Shown here: one piece after another, positions 30,437 through 44,800 of the stretch | Layout: each line of letters opens with the position of its first letter | Numbering within the stretch: the first letter of the stretch is position 1 | Assembly: GCA_017654935.2 (NCBI GenBank) | Contig: CM065711.1 | Span: 26,103,430 to 26,167,429, forward strand | Source: Phymorhynchus buccinoides | Taxonomy: Eukaryota > Mollusca > Gastropoda > Neogastropoda > Raphitomidae | DNA: 64,000 bases | Direction of reading: 5' to 3' | Made by a program: the position numbers and the translations under genes | Notes under the pieces: model-generated | The model's database searches: none | Seen by the model: only the letters and a program-made list of their open reading frames with translations | What the model was told of the DNA's origin: nothing

Positions 30437-33400
30437 CGTGTGCCCATGCACTTAGCCATTTTTATGTTAAACCCAGTGGCAACGGAAAAGTTGTCATTTG
30501 GTCAAAATTTAACACACCTCCCCCCCCTTCCTTCCTCATTAGTCACACAAAAGTCAAATAAAATTTTAAAAAAGGGTGGCGCGCCTCTGGCTGCGACGCG
30601 CTCTCCAGGGTGGAGGCAACCCGAATTTCACAGAGACGCCTCTGTGACTATAAAGTACCAAATACTTACATTTTTTATTGACATATGGAGGCACACTAAT
30701 ACAAACACACATTCAGAGTTTGGATTCAGCGACCTGACAAACCAGGGTGAGGCTGCGAGTTGGGACTTGGGAGCAACGCCACTCCCAACGGCTCAGAGGA
30801 TGGGGCAGCAAGAAATAACCGTAAGCCCCTCCCCCACCCAAAAACAAAACAAGCAACATACATACATACTGTAACTCGTGGACTATAAGCCGCAACTTTT
30901 TTTTTTTAAACCCCCCCCCCCCCCCCCCCCCCTGCGGCTAGTACAGTGCCACGGCCTAAACGTTGCCGAAAGTGAAAGTAAACTCAACTCGGTGGCGTCC
31001 TTGATTCAGACCTTTCATCTGTGGCCTTGTTCACGGTTGATGACAAAAAAGTCAGGCATGAGCTTTTCACAAAATGACGATCTGTTTCGCGGTCCGACAC
31101 TTTCGTTTTGGCAGTCAACACACCCCGCGATCAACTCTCGACTCAACCAGAAGCGGACATCGTGCATCGCCACGCTTTTGTTCATGCCTCGAAGCGGCTT
31201 ATGCGTTACTTTTTTCAGATTTTTTTATTTTAAAGTAGGGGGTGAGGCTTATATTACGAAGCGGCTTGTAGTCCATGAATTACTGTACATACATCAGGCA
31301 TCAGAATTATCAGAGGATCTGCAAATTTCAGAGGATACTGTGAAAGAAATATTGACAAATTTATGGTGTAGTTTCGCTAACAACCCCCCCCCACCCCCAC
31401 CCCCTGTCCATCACCACCACCAAAATTTTAATCATTGAAGATGTTCACTAATTAGCAACATTTTGCGCTTGGGGGGGTAAGGGATCAAGTTACGATTAGC
31501 CACTAGAGGCATGGGTGCTCCTTGGAAATTTCAAAAATCCTGTAAGGGGGCGGCCCCGGCGGAGTGCAGGGGCAGCGCACACACACACACTGACTGCTCT
31601 TTTTTCACGCCCTCTAGACTAGTACAAGTGCTAGGGGATTTACAGGTGAAACAGTGGAAAGAGTTTCAGAATACAAATCCTTAGGTACCATTTTGGACGA
31701 CAAACTGACTTTCGACAAGAACACACAGAACATACATAAGACATGTCAATCAAGATTGTTTATTTTGCACAGACTGAGAAACATTGGTGTTAAGTCAAAC
31801 ATTTTGCATACGTACTATAGTAGCTGCATTGAGTCTGTGCTTACTGTTTCCTTTACGTGTTGGTTTGGAAGTCTGTGTTTGAAGAACAAGCGTGTGTTGG
31901 ATGATGTGGTGAATGTGTGTAGTAAAGTTGTTGGAAAGAGAGAGATAGGTTTGAATGAGATGTACGAAAGACGAACCAAGCATAAAGCCAGGAAGATTGT
32001 AAATGACACCTCCCATGTTTTGAACAAACATTACGAACTATTACCTTCTGGATGTCGCTACAAAACTTTTAAAGTCAACTCCAGGGCACAGAAATCCTTC
32101 ATCCCCAGATCCATCCACCTCCTAAACTCATGATCCTTTTAGGTTTAAATGTGTGTTCATCGTGCTAAAAGAAACTATTCATGCTTATCCTTAGACGTGT
32201 ATGTATCCACATATAATGTGTATCTTTAAGTGTGTATTATGTGTAACTTTTACTCCTATTCATGCATGCTGAATGTCGATGTCTTTGTTATTCTGGCACC
32301 TGAACAAAATTTCTCCTTGGGAGATAATAAAGTGAATTTTGATTTGACTTGATTTGATTCCTTTGAATATAATAGCAAATGCTTATATAGGTCCTTTTTA
32401 TTGTACAAGTGTGTATGTGTGTAAGACAATCGTTGTTTTTCAAATTCTCATAATCCGGCGACGCCGGCTGTAGGCAATTTAAAAATCCTGCAATTCAGGA
32501 CATCCTGCAAGAAGGAGCATCCATGCAGATACTCATTTCATGTCCTGCCTTGCCTTCAAACACTGACACACAACATTCACCGGGGTCACTACGTCAACCA
32601 TTTTTTGCTCTCGGAAGCGAAACCACCAGAAGTACACAAAAGATTCAAGGGACATCACTAAGCTGTGATAGCTGACGACCGCGCTGACAAACACCACACC
32701 TTCTATCGATTTCTTCTTCTTCTGTTTTCTGCACTTGTTCAGCCGAAATGCGCAATTTTTTTTGTGCAGACCGTAATAGCGTAATCGGAGGTCTAACGTA
32801 ATAATTGACGGGCAAATCCGTATGGAAAACAGGTCTGAATCAGGGTTATAACACCCTCCGTGGGGATACCGGGGGGTCTTTTGTATAAATAGTTCCCCCA
32901 CCTTCTGGAAGTTCTGTGCTTGTAACTTCCTCTAATCTGTCACTTTCTTTGACTCTGCCTTTTCCCTTTGCTTACTGTCATCTACTACTATCTTTCTGCC
33001 TTACCGGTCCATTCTCCTGCCTTTTTTTGACGAAACGCTTTCAAAAAGATTTCCTCCCGCCGAAGTCGGACTTGCTGGGCCTATTTTATTTCTTAGTTAG
33101 GCGCATAACGGCAGCATGACGCATCTGCACTCATTATTGACAGGAAAGTGTCTGAGCGATCGAAGAAGAAGAAGAAGGGTTATGAAATAAGCATACTGTG
33201 TGCTTTTTTTTTACACTCAGCGACTGCACATGAACATAAAATAAACCACAAAAAAATAACAAGGCCAGAGGCGTGCATACCTTTCCAGTGTTCTCATCGA
33301 CGTAGCACAGGGTGTGCTTCCTCCAGTGCTCATCCTCACTCTTCTTCGTCTGTCCCTCGATCGGCTTACTGTAGTCGTATTCGTCCAAGCGAGTCTGCGG

Positions 33401-36400
33401 AAGGATAGAAAGAAGGAACGGATGAATAAAAGAAAGAAAGAAAGAAAGAAAGGTGTGCTTCCTCCAGTGCTCATCCTCACTCTTCTTCGTCTGTCCCTCG
33501 ATCGGCTTACTGTAGTCGTATTCGTCCAAGCGAGTCTGCGGAAGGATAGAAAGAAGGAACGGATGAATAAAAGAAAGAAAGAAAGAAAGAAAGGTGTGCT
33601 TCCTCCAGTGCTCATCCTCACTCTTCTTCGTCTGTCCCTCGATCGGCTTGCTGTAGTCGTATTCGTCCAAGCGAGTCTGCGGAAGGATAGAAAGAAGGAA
33701 CGGATGAATAAAAGAAAGAAAGAAAGAAAGAAAGGTGTGCTTCCTCCAGTGCTCATCCTCACTCTTCTTCGTCTGTCCCTCGATCGGCTTACTGTAGTCG
33801 TATTCGTCCAAGCGAGTCTGCGGAAGGATAGAAAGAAGGAACGGATGAATAAAAGAAAGAAAGAAAGAAAGAAAGAAAGGAAGGTGCGTTCCCTCCAGTG
33901 TTCATCTTCAGGCTTCTTCGTCTGTCCCTCGATCGGCTTACTGTAGTCGTATTCCTCCACATGAGTCTGTCGAAGGAAGGAGAGCAGAAATGGATGAATA
34001 AATTAAAAAACAAAACTGTGTTCTTATTAAAACAGCATGAAGTAATCAAAAACGCTTCAGTGAAACTGGTAATAGCTGTCTGTATAAATCATTTTCTACC
34101 ATTTCTATAAACTAACCATATTTTTCGGACTAGAGTACCAACAGGTCTGCGCGCTGGTTGGGTACGCGCATACCCCCCCCCCCCTCCTCCCTTGAAATCA
34201 CGTCATGCTTGCGTCATTGTGAGGGGTACACAACCCCTTTGGTACTCTATAACTTATGACGCAATACTTTCCCTCCCCCAACTGAGACTCTTGCACCTTA
34301 TACTATGACAAATGATATAGTAAGAACATTTGATGTTCAATCGATACTGATCGCTTCTCGGCCTTTTGGCTAAGACAGTGATTCAGGAACATAAATTTTT
34401 GTTTATACCCTGGTTGGTTTGTTCAGCCCGTGGTACATGGCGAAAGCCGATATGCGACGTTAAACTGAACTTCCATCCGTAAGAAAAGAGTCACAAAATC
34501 TGAATTTTGCGTTAAATTTTCGAGGGGTGAGCCTTATAATCAGCTGTATTATACATGCGGAGAACATAAGGTTCTGACGGGCAATAACGATAATGATGAC
34601 GATGATGATGATAATGATGGCGATGACGATGATAATGATAATGATGGCGATGATGATGATGAAGCTTACAGTGAAGTCTTCCCTGGCGTGAGCCCCTCTG
34701 CTCTCTTTGCGGTTCTCGGCAGCGTAGATGGTCTGAATGGCGTTGATCATCAGGTTCTGTAACTCCAGTGTCTCCACCAGGTCCGTGTTCCAGATGAGGC
34801 CACGGTCCGACACCTGCACGCAGAAAATGGTGGGGAATAACTCATGAGTGGGCTGAATTAAAGCTAAGCCTGACCCGTGCGCTTTACGCACGTAAAAACC
34901 CCATGCCAGTTTAAAAGGCGATAACAGCAGGGAGAAATCCTGCTGCCTGGTATGACCAAATTGATAGCTAGGCTTCCCAAGTCTGCCCCACTCCCCACCC
35001 TGTCCCTCCCTCCCTCCACCCCCCAAAATGGGTAGGCGATGCACTTGCTGCGACGCGCTCTTCAGGGGAGAGCAGCCCGAATTTCACAGAGATAAGTCTC
35101 TGTGACTAGAATATACCAAATACCAACACAGCAGAACCTCCCTTATAAGACTCCCTTCCACATAAGACCTACTTCTCTGAGACACTGCCCTTCTTTGTAA
35201 GTATTAAAATTACCTCCCTTATAAGACCCCTTCCTTAAAAGACCTCATTTTGGAGGATTTTTGAAGGTCTTTTAAGGGAGAATCCACTGTATTAAAACCC
35301 TTTCACCGCCAGAGTCACATTTTAGCACCACAGTGATTTAACCCTTTCACCGCCAAAGTCGCATTTTAGCACCACAATGGTTTAACACCCACGTCATTAA
35401 AAGGCATCACATCAGGGCCTGTTATCTGAAGACCATATTTTCTTAATGTTGGGAGGTAAGGACAGGCCTAATGTTATACACGTCACAGAGGAATTCACAA
35501 TATTGCAGATATATTCTTTTCTCTACCCAGGTAAGCTTAATGGTATTTTGGGGCTGAAAAATAGCTGGCAGGAAAAGGGTTAACACCTATGTCACTAAAA
35601 GGCATCAAATTGGGGTCTATTATCCAACAATCCTATTGCCACAGAAGAATCCCCTAATACTGCAGATGGATTTTGTTCTCTACCCAGGTAAATTGAATCG
35701 AAAGTTTTGGCTGAAATATGACTGGCTGTCAAAGGGTTAGCTAATCAATCAATCAATCAACCAACCAATCAGCCTGTACCTTGAGGTCATCCATAGACTT
35801 GTAGAGGTCGTCCATTTTCTCACAGCCGGCCTTCATGGTGGGTCCGTCACGGAACACGCCAGCGTGGTTCTGCATCGTCTGCAGGAAAAAAGACACACAC
35901 ACACACACACAATTAAACTTACTTCTACCCAAAAGACACTGTAACGGGAATAAGACAGACAACTGGAGAGTCACGGCGAGCCGGGCTGACAGGGTTATCG
36001 TTCCTGATCCCATTAACTAACAATGGTGGCTCTATCCAAAGACTGGAATTTGCATCGACGTTTTTTAAAAAATACAGTGGAAACTCCCTTAAAAAAGCAT
36101 CCACAATAAGGTCTTATAAGGGAAGTAGAATTTTAGATCTAGCCAAGACAGCTTGTGGCAGAAAGGCCTAACAGACGATTGAAAAACGCAGAACGTCATT
36201 AACTTACTGATAAGAAACGGTTGTGTTCACGAAATACATCATTTTAATGCGTCATCTCACCCCCCTAAATGAGATTTTAAAGGGTAAATCTCACGCTCAG
36301 TTTCAGATTCTAGGGGGTGATTTGAGAGCTCCAGTGTGTAAATACGCACAATCTGTGCGTTTTCAGAAGCCCTGTTTAGTCAACAACCCCCAAAATACCA

Positions 36401-37562
36401 ATTTTCTATTTAGGGCACGTTTGACATGAAAGATGATAATTGAATGATTTTTTTGTTTATTTCATTAATTTTGTAACCCTTTCACCGTCAATGTCGCATT
36501 TTAGCACCACACTGATTTAACACCCATGCTTCTAAAAGGCATAAAAGTTGGATCAGTTATCCAATATCCTTACGTTGTTAATGTTGAGAGATAAGGAAAG
36601 GGTTTATTTGATGCATGTCATTGGGGAGGATTCACAGTACCGCAGATGACAACTTTTCGGTACTTAGGTAAGTTTGGCAGACATTTTTGGCTGAAAAATG
36701 GCTGGCAGAGAAAGGGTTAAATCAAGTCAACAGAAACAAAGAGGCACAATTCTGTCGTCTATGTCCGATTTCTGCAAACGATCTATCTCGAATCAGGGCT
36801 TCTGATAACGCAAAAAGTTAAAAGGACGCATTGAATGTTTGTCAAGCGAGTCCCTGGGGACGCACTCAAAAAATCATGAAAAACGAATACAAAAACGAAT
36901 AAAGACACTGTCTAACATTGAAAGTTGGCCACAGGCATCGTCTGCTATGATGCGAGAGTTGCTTCCCTTAATGATAAAACTTTCCCTTTCCCATGATGCC
37001 TCTCGCTGTACCGGAAAAAGCCTTTCGCGTAACTCGACTAACAAAATGTCTTGATCATGGATACTTGTGCTGACTTTGTGGCAGAGAGCAATCGCCGAAT
37101 TTGAGGTATGTGTAATAAGTGTATTTGTACATGTTTATAGACATGTTTCTTGATGTGGTACACGGGACCCACTGAAGTTAGCCTGGGACTCGTTTTAAAT
37201 CTGATGAAGGGGTCCCTGGGACCCTAAGAAACATCAGCTTATCAGAAGCCCTGTCTAATGTCAAACTTCAAATGGCTATGAAAACAACACTAGACAAGAT
37301 AAATCACTTCCGTTTTCTAATCCAAATCCAAATCATCTTTATTAGGTATTAGGTACTTTATAGTCACAGAGGCGTCTCTGTGAAATTCGGGTTGTTCCCA
37401 CCTGGAGAGCGCGTCGCAGCCAGAGGCGCACCACCTAATTTTTTGGGCATGTGATTTTTGTCACGGATGAGGAAGGGGTGTGTGTGTGTGTGTAAATTTT
37501 GACCAAATGACAACTTTTTTGTTGCCACTGGGATTAACGTATGCTAAGTGCATGGGCACACG

Positions 37563-37593
<31 letters not shown>

Positions 37594-40500
37594 TCCACGT
37601 TCAGACCGTAAGGCCTAGTGCAGAGTGAGATGAAAAAATCCCCTGTACCCAGGTTCGAACTCGGGTTTACTTGACACGAAGCGAACGCGATACCACTGTG
37701 CCACTCTACACCATTACAGTCTTTTGTATAAATAGTTCCCCCACCTTCTGGAAGTTCTGTGCTTATAACTTCCTCTAATCTGTCACGATCTTTGACTCTG
37801 CCTTTTCCCCTTTGCTTACTGTCATCTACTATCTTTCTGCCTTACCGGGTCCATTCTCCTGCCTTTTTTTTTCACGAAACTTTCAAAAACATTTCCTCTA
37901 GCCGAAGTCATACATGCTGGGGCCTAACTATTTGTTAGTTAGGCGCATAACGGCAGCATGACGCATTTGCGCTCATAATTGACAAGAAACTGTCTGAGCG
38001 ATCGAAAAAGAAGATTTGGAATCTTGTAAAAACACAATCTCAATGCTTACCAAAATTCGATTATGTCTGGTTTTCCCATGCACTGTCATATATCACAATT
38101 ATAAATCTTTAGCATACACCAATCTCAGTGCTGGTAGATATATCTTCTTCTTCTTCGTTCGCCCAGACAGTTTCCTGTCATGTCACAGTACACTAATTCC
38201 CCTCATTCTAGCTCCTTTCAGTTTTCCACAGAGAGCTATTTGTTTCAAGTTATTTATTTTAACAGCGGCAAATATTCTTATCATTGATTGTGGTTAGGGA
38301 TAGGAAAAGACCTTACAAGTGGTATGCCACCATAAAACAATGTAAGCCTAATGGATAAAACACTTTAAATTGGTTTATGCTGGTGACGAGTGTTAACAAA
38401 AGGCATGAACTGAAAGGAGCTGAGAAAAGCTACTGTGATGTGAGCATAGATGCGTCATGCTGCCGTTATGCGCCTAACTAAGAAATAGTTAGGCCCAGCA
38501 TGTCCGACTTTCGGCTGAAGAAATCTTTGCAAGAATTTATAGAAAAAAGGCAGAAGGAGAATGGACCAGCAAGACAGCAGATGACAGTAAGCAAAGGGAA
38601 AAGGCAGAGTCAAAGAGAATGACAGAATTAGAGGAAGTTACAAGCACACAACTTCCAGAAGGTGGGGGAACTATTTGTACAAAAGCCCCCCCCCCCAGGG
38701 GAGCTGATAAATATATCATACCTTCTGCATGCTCAGCCTCAGATCAGCAGTAGGGATGGAGCCGTTGGCATGACGAAGACGATCCAAATTGGCCACCGAC
38801 GCTTCTCCGGCGTTCTGGAAAAACAACAACGCAACAAAATCTTTAATGAGCCAAAAAAAAAAAAAAAAAAAAAAAAATCAATAGGAATTGTTCGGAAATA
38901 ATTAAGGGGAGTAATTTCATGGTGTGTGAGAGTGATCTTGCCTAATTCAATCGGTCAAAGAGAGGAAGTCACTCTACCATCAGCTCTCGTAGCCTATTGA
39001 CTCGTGTGTTTGAGCAGACATACAGCACTTAGAACACCGTGCGTCATTCTAAAAAAAATTATGTCATTTATATTTTTACGTCACATTTTGCAAGTTTTAT
39101 CAGTTTTTGGCCACTGGCCACCCCAATTTTTTTAAAAAAAATGTTTGCAAGTCGCTGACTCGCATTCTGCAGTTTCAAGCGTCGACGCCATTGTTGCTAT
39201 GGCATTTGACCGAGTAATGGAGGTAAACAACTCTAATTTTCACAAAGTGCTCTCCCCTAGTTTTTTCCCGAAAATCGTCTACTGGAAAACACACACACAC
39301 ACACACTTTGCTAGGGTAGCTATTTCATGAGAGAACATTACTGGAAAATGCACACACACACACTTTGCTAGGGTAGCTATTTCGTGAGAGAACATTACTG
39401 GAAAATGCACACACACACACTTTGCTAGGGTAGCTATTTCATGAGAGAACATTCTTCTCTTACCCGGGGGACTTAATTTAATGTTAGAAGAAGTTTCTTC
39501 TCTTTGATTAGGATTTCATTTTTGTTTTCTTTTCTGAAAGATTTCAATACTGATTTCCTTCGCAACTGGACTTGCCTCTCTCTCAAATCCCATGCTAGAT
39601 AGGCCCTAAGGCCTCTCTCTCTTACCTGTTTGATAGGCCCGATGGCCTCCCCAGGCTTGTTCTCCTTAATGACATCCCCCCCCCCCTCACGTGTCACATT
39701 CCCTCTTACGCTAGGAAGACTTCTTAAGATTTCTTACCAGCTATAAGAGGGAAAACACGTGAAAACCATGATTTTGACACGTGACGTGGTGGGTCTTTAA
39801 TCATGGTGTTGGCACAGGAGCGACCAAAAACGACCAAATCCAGCAAAGAATCCGCTCCAAATATGTTGGTTCTCTCTCTCTCTTACACATGCTAGATAGG
39901 CCTTGAGGCCTCTCTCTCTCTTACCTGTTTGATAGGCCCTATGGCCTCTCCAGGATTGTTCTCCTCGATGATGGTGTTGGCACAGGCGCGGCCGAAGACC
40001 ACCAAATCCAGCAAAGAATTGGCTCAAAGTCTGACTCTCTCTCTCTTACACATGCTAGATAGGCCCTAAGGCCGGCCTCTCTCTTACCTGTTTGATAGGC
40101 CCGATGGCCTCTCCAGGCTTGTTCTCCTCGATGATGGTGTTGGCACAGGCGCGGCCGAAGACCACCAAATCCAGCAAAGAATTGGCTCAAAGTCTGACTC
40201 TCTCTCTCTTACACATGCTAGATAGGCCCTAAGGCCGGCCTCTCTCTTACCTGTTTGATAGGCCCGATGGCCTCTCCAGGCTTGTTCTCCTCGATGATGG
40301 TGTTGGCACAGGCGCGGCCGAAGACCACCAAATCCAGCAAAGAATTGGCTCAAAGTCTGACTCTCTCTCTCTCTCTTACACATGCTAGATAGGCCCTAAG
40401 GCCGGCCTCTCTCTTACCTGTTTGATAGGCCCGATGGCCTCTCCAGGCTTGTTCTCCTCGATGATGGTGTTGGCACAGGCGCGGCCGAAGACCACCAAAT

Positions 40501-40798
40501 CCAGCAGAGAGTTGGCTCCCAGTCTGTTGGCGCCGTGAACCGACGCGCAAGCGGATTCGCCGGCAGCGTATAATCCGGGTACGACTTCGTCTCCCTTTTC
40601 TTTGGAATACCTCAAAACCTACAGGAAATAACGAAATTGAACAAAGGGTGAATACTCTCTTTCTAATTAACTCCCCTCCACTAAAGTTGATTACGATACC
40701 AACCACCTAGCAGTGCGTGGGTCAGAACCAAAGTGAGACAAACAAAGCATCATTCTCAAAAAAGAATGTGCCATGTGGAATGTGCATGAAACACACAC

Positions 40799-40895
<97 letters not shown>

Positions 40896-40936
40896 GGAGA
40901 GAGAGAGGGAGAGAGAGAGGGGAGGGAGAGAGGGGG

Positions 40937-40992
<56 letters not shown>

Positions 40993-41016
40993 GGAGGGTG
41001 AGAGAGAGAGAGAGAG

Positions 41017-41067
<51 letters not shown>

Positions 41068-41791
41068 ATTCCCCTCACACACCTGCCCCTTATAGTTGGT
41101 GGGGGTCCCCCCCATGTTGTAATGCACCGTGGGCAGCACAGGGATGGGGTCCCTGGTCACATCCACCCCCGCGAAAATGTGCGCCGTCTCCGAGATCCCG
41201 GGCAGACGCGTCTTGAGCACCTCTGTGGGAAGATGGTGAAGCTGAAGGAAAACGTGGTCCTTTTCCTTCCCCACGCCCCTGAAAACAGCAATAAAACAAG
41301 GAAAACTCTCACTCTACCCCAATGCTTGAATCTCTTCACTGGCTCCCTATCGGAAGGCGTATCGAAAACAAGCTCTCTCTGCTCCAGAGCTTAATCTAGG
41401 ATTTCTGAAAAAGGGGGGCAGTCCCCCCCTCATATCCAAAAATGGGGGGGCACTCCCCCCTATTCAACCCCACATCACATGCATAAGAACCAGTACCTCC
41501 CCCACCCTCGTACACAGACTTTACACCTCGGCCACTTTTTCAACCAGTCATTTTGGAACCGATGTTTGTTCCTTTGCACTGCCACTGTTGTCATTTTTTT
41601 CTGACGTTTTACGACGTTTGGCCAAGTATCACAGTGCTATTAAACTGCATGTTCAGGGCGATTGTACTATTGATATATTTGTTGGTATTTGGTATATTCT
41701 AGTCACACAGACTTATTTCTGTGAAATTCGTTCTGCTCTCCCCCCAGAGAGCGTGTCGCCGCAAGTGCAGCGCCTACCCATTTTTTTTTGG

Positions 41792-41826
<35 letters not shown>

Positions 41827-44800
41827 CAGGGTGAAGAGGGGTGTGGGCACACTTGCAAAACCTAGCTATCAATTTGGCCATACCAGGCAGCAGGATTTCT
41901 CCCTGCTCTTACCGACTTTCCACTGCCGTGGGATTTTTACGTGCGTAAAGCACACGGGTCAGACTAGCTTTAAGTCCCCATCCGAAGGACTGGACGTTCA
42001 GTTTGATTTTCCTGTCAAACTAGAAAGAAAGGGCGAGGCCGGGATTCGAACCCGGGTCACTCACGCTGCATGCAATCACGCATTACATTTGGCAGGCGAA
42101 CGATGATGTTCAGGGTCCAAAAATGTACAACACTATATTAATTTTTTTTACTGTAGTTAGTTAGTCTGTTATAATCCCGTCAACAGCTATGGTTATCTCA
42201 GGACTGTCACCATGTAATGTTCGACCACGTATAGCAAAACACACATCAATGATTCTTAACGATGTCCAAAAACCTGTAAAAACCACCAAAAAACCCACCT
42301 ACAATTCACGACATGGCATCTTCATCATAGTACCCTATAGCTCATAATTTCAGTGCTGGAAATGTTGAGCCACTCTACTCTACTTATAAAAAACCCCAGT
42401 AAACAAGTATAAACAAACACATCCGAGTAACAAAAAAATATATAAAAAAGGCCATATAGGCAAAGATGCACTGCAGAATGGGCAACATGTGCCCACTCAA
42501 GTGCGTAAGGTCTCACGCGTGAAAGCCAGTGAACAATAAAAACAACAACCTGGCATGTCATACATTGCAAATGAGGATGGAGAGAATGAAAAATGGGGAT
42601 GAGGGGCTACTCTTAGCTTAAAGCTCCCACACCACGACAAGGTGGAAGCCCGCAGTGGAGATTTGCTGTGGTAAAAGGGGACTTTTCGACAACGGCGGTG
42701 CCACTGATCATAAAAAGACTCACCTTCCTTCGCGGATCTCGATGGTCATGGATCGAGACACGACATCTCTGGAGGCGAGATCCTTGGCGTTGGGCGCGTA
42801 GCGCTCCATGAAACGCTCCCCTTCGCTGTTCACCAAAAACCCTCCCTCCCCGCGAGAGCCCTCCGTGATCAGGCAGCCCGCACCGTAGATACCTGAAACC
42901 CACAAGCAAAAAGTAAAAAAAATGTAGCCGATGGTACAGCAGACTTGTTCACCCCCTACACAAATCTTGGAAAGTATGGATAGCTGAAATGAGTAGTTTG
43001 GATGCAAAATGTGTAGTTTTATTCATGAAACCGTCAAACACTGTTCACTGAAAATGAATAGAATCTAGCATTATTTTTCCATTTTGAAGAGTAGTAGAGA
43101 TCCAAATTGAGTAGAATACTACTCGAAAAGAGTAGAGTAAACAGGTCTGGTACCGTCAATGTCATTTGTTTTGGGTTGTAAATAAACAAAACTTTGCCTG
43201 CGACATCAAATGTTTTTGAGGTTTCGCCGCTACACAAATCTGACTGTCCGACACAGTTTCATCCAACCAAGCCCTGTCAAATTTGTGCTGACGTCCTTTG
43301 TCGGTCTCCTCTTTCTTCACATCTATCATACGGTGTATGGGTGCAACTGGAGACAATCCAAAACCAGGCAAGGCAGGGGTCCAGGGTCCGCCCAGGTACC
43401 TGGTAGGGTACAGGGGCAGAGCCCGAGCCCCTGTTGGGGGGTCAACGCCCCCCTGACGCTGAAGAAAAAGCAAAATCATACTCAATTTGAAGCTTATTCC
43501 AGGCTTGTAAAGTGAGAATTCAATACTTTTTTCCCCCCTTGAACTTTGAATCAATTTTTTTTGTGGTCACAGTTTTGAAAAACAGGCGCCGCCTGGTGTC
43601 TGAGGCAAGGCTGCATCCAGGTATCAAAATTCACAAACTTTTCAAAGACCCTGAATCCTATTTTCAAAGACCTCTCACGACATGCGACGATGACGATTGC
43701 TTCGATCGTTCAAGTTGGACCGGTGTTGTTAACCCCCCCCAAAAAAACAACACCCCAACAACAACCTGGATATAGTGAAGGGAAGTAACTCTTGATAAAT
43801 CGAGGACATTCTGCTATGCAGAAAATTTGTGAAATTAAATGGCTTCTTTATCGATTCTGGAAGCAAACAAAAACAAATCGGAAGTAAAGGGAGATCATGC
43901 CTGCATCCGGAAAGGGGAGTTATCATCATTTGCCTTTTTTCGTTTTTATGCTGCTAGGGATTTGGTTTGGTTTCCAATCTGAAGAAGTCTAATGCTATTG
44001 CTTGAGTGTTGGTCAGTATGGTTAGAATAGACACAAAAATTTATGGCGTCAATTACTTTTTTTCCCACACAAACTATTTCACGATTTTGAAAGACCAAAG
44101 CCAATTTTCAAAGACTTTCAAAGACTTGAAAATGGCACTCCATTTCTCAAAGACCTTCAACCTGCGGACCCTGATCTATCATCTACGTGTAGAGTGGCAC
44201 AGTGGTAGCGCGTTCGCTTCGTGTCAAGAAAACCCGAGTTCGAACCTGGGTACAGGGGATTTTTCCTCTCATTTTCCACTAGGCCTTGCGGTGTGAACGT
44301 GCAGTCTTTCGGATGAGACGATAAACCGAGGTCTTGTGTGCTCATGCACTTAGCACATGCTAAACCCAGTGGCAACGAAAAAGTTGTCGTTTGGTCAAAA
44401 TATACCCCCCTCCCTTCCTTCCTCATCAGTCACACAAAAATCGCAAGCCCCCCCCAAAAAATTTTGGGTGGCGCGCCTCTGGCTGCGACGCACTCTCCAG
44501 GTGGCAGCAACCCGAATTTCGCAGACGCCTCTGTGACTATAATGTACCTAACATAACCTAATCATTTTGAGCATTATTCGTATAAGTTTTGTTTTTCGCT
44601 CACCAGTGGGGTGGAACTGCACAAATTCCATGTCCTCGTTGGGCAGTCCGGCGCGGTTCACCATGGCTGTTCCGTCTCCCGTGCAAGTGTGAGCCGAGGT
44701 GCACGAAAAGTAGGCACGCCCGTAACCCCTGGCAACACGCATGTCATTAGCATATCATTAACTCTTTCACCGCCAAAGTCGCAATTTAGCACCACAATTA

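Noticed and set aside
33217..33960. Alternative minus-strand 247-codon protein rich in Arg/Ser/Phe
   Set aside because: Out-of-frame shadow of the exon 14 copies; the family-consistent frame is the one ending in exon 14.
34350..34470. Functional U2 snRNA gene
   Set aside because: Only the first 26 nt match; the branch-point pairing region, Sm site and 3' stem-loops are absent.
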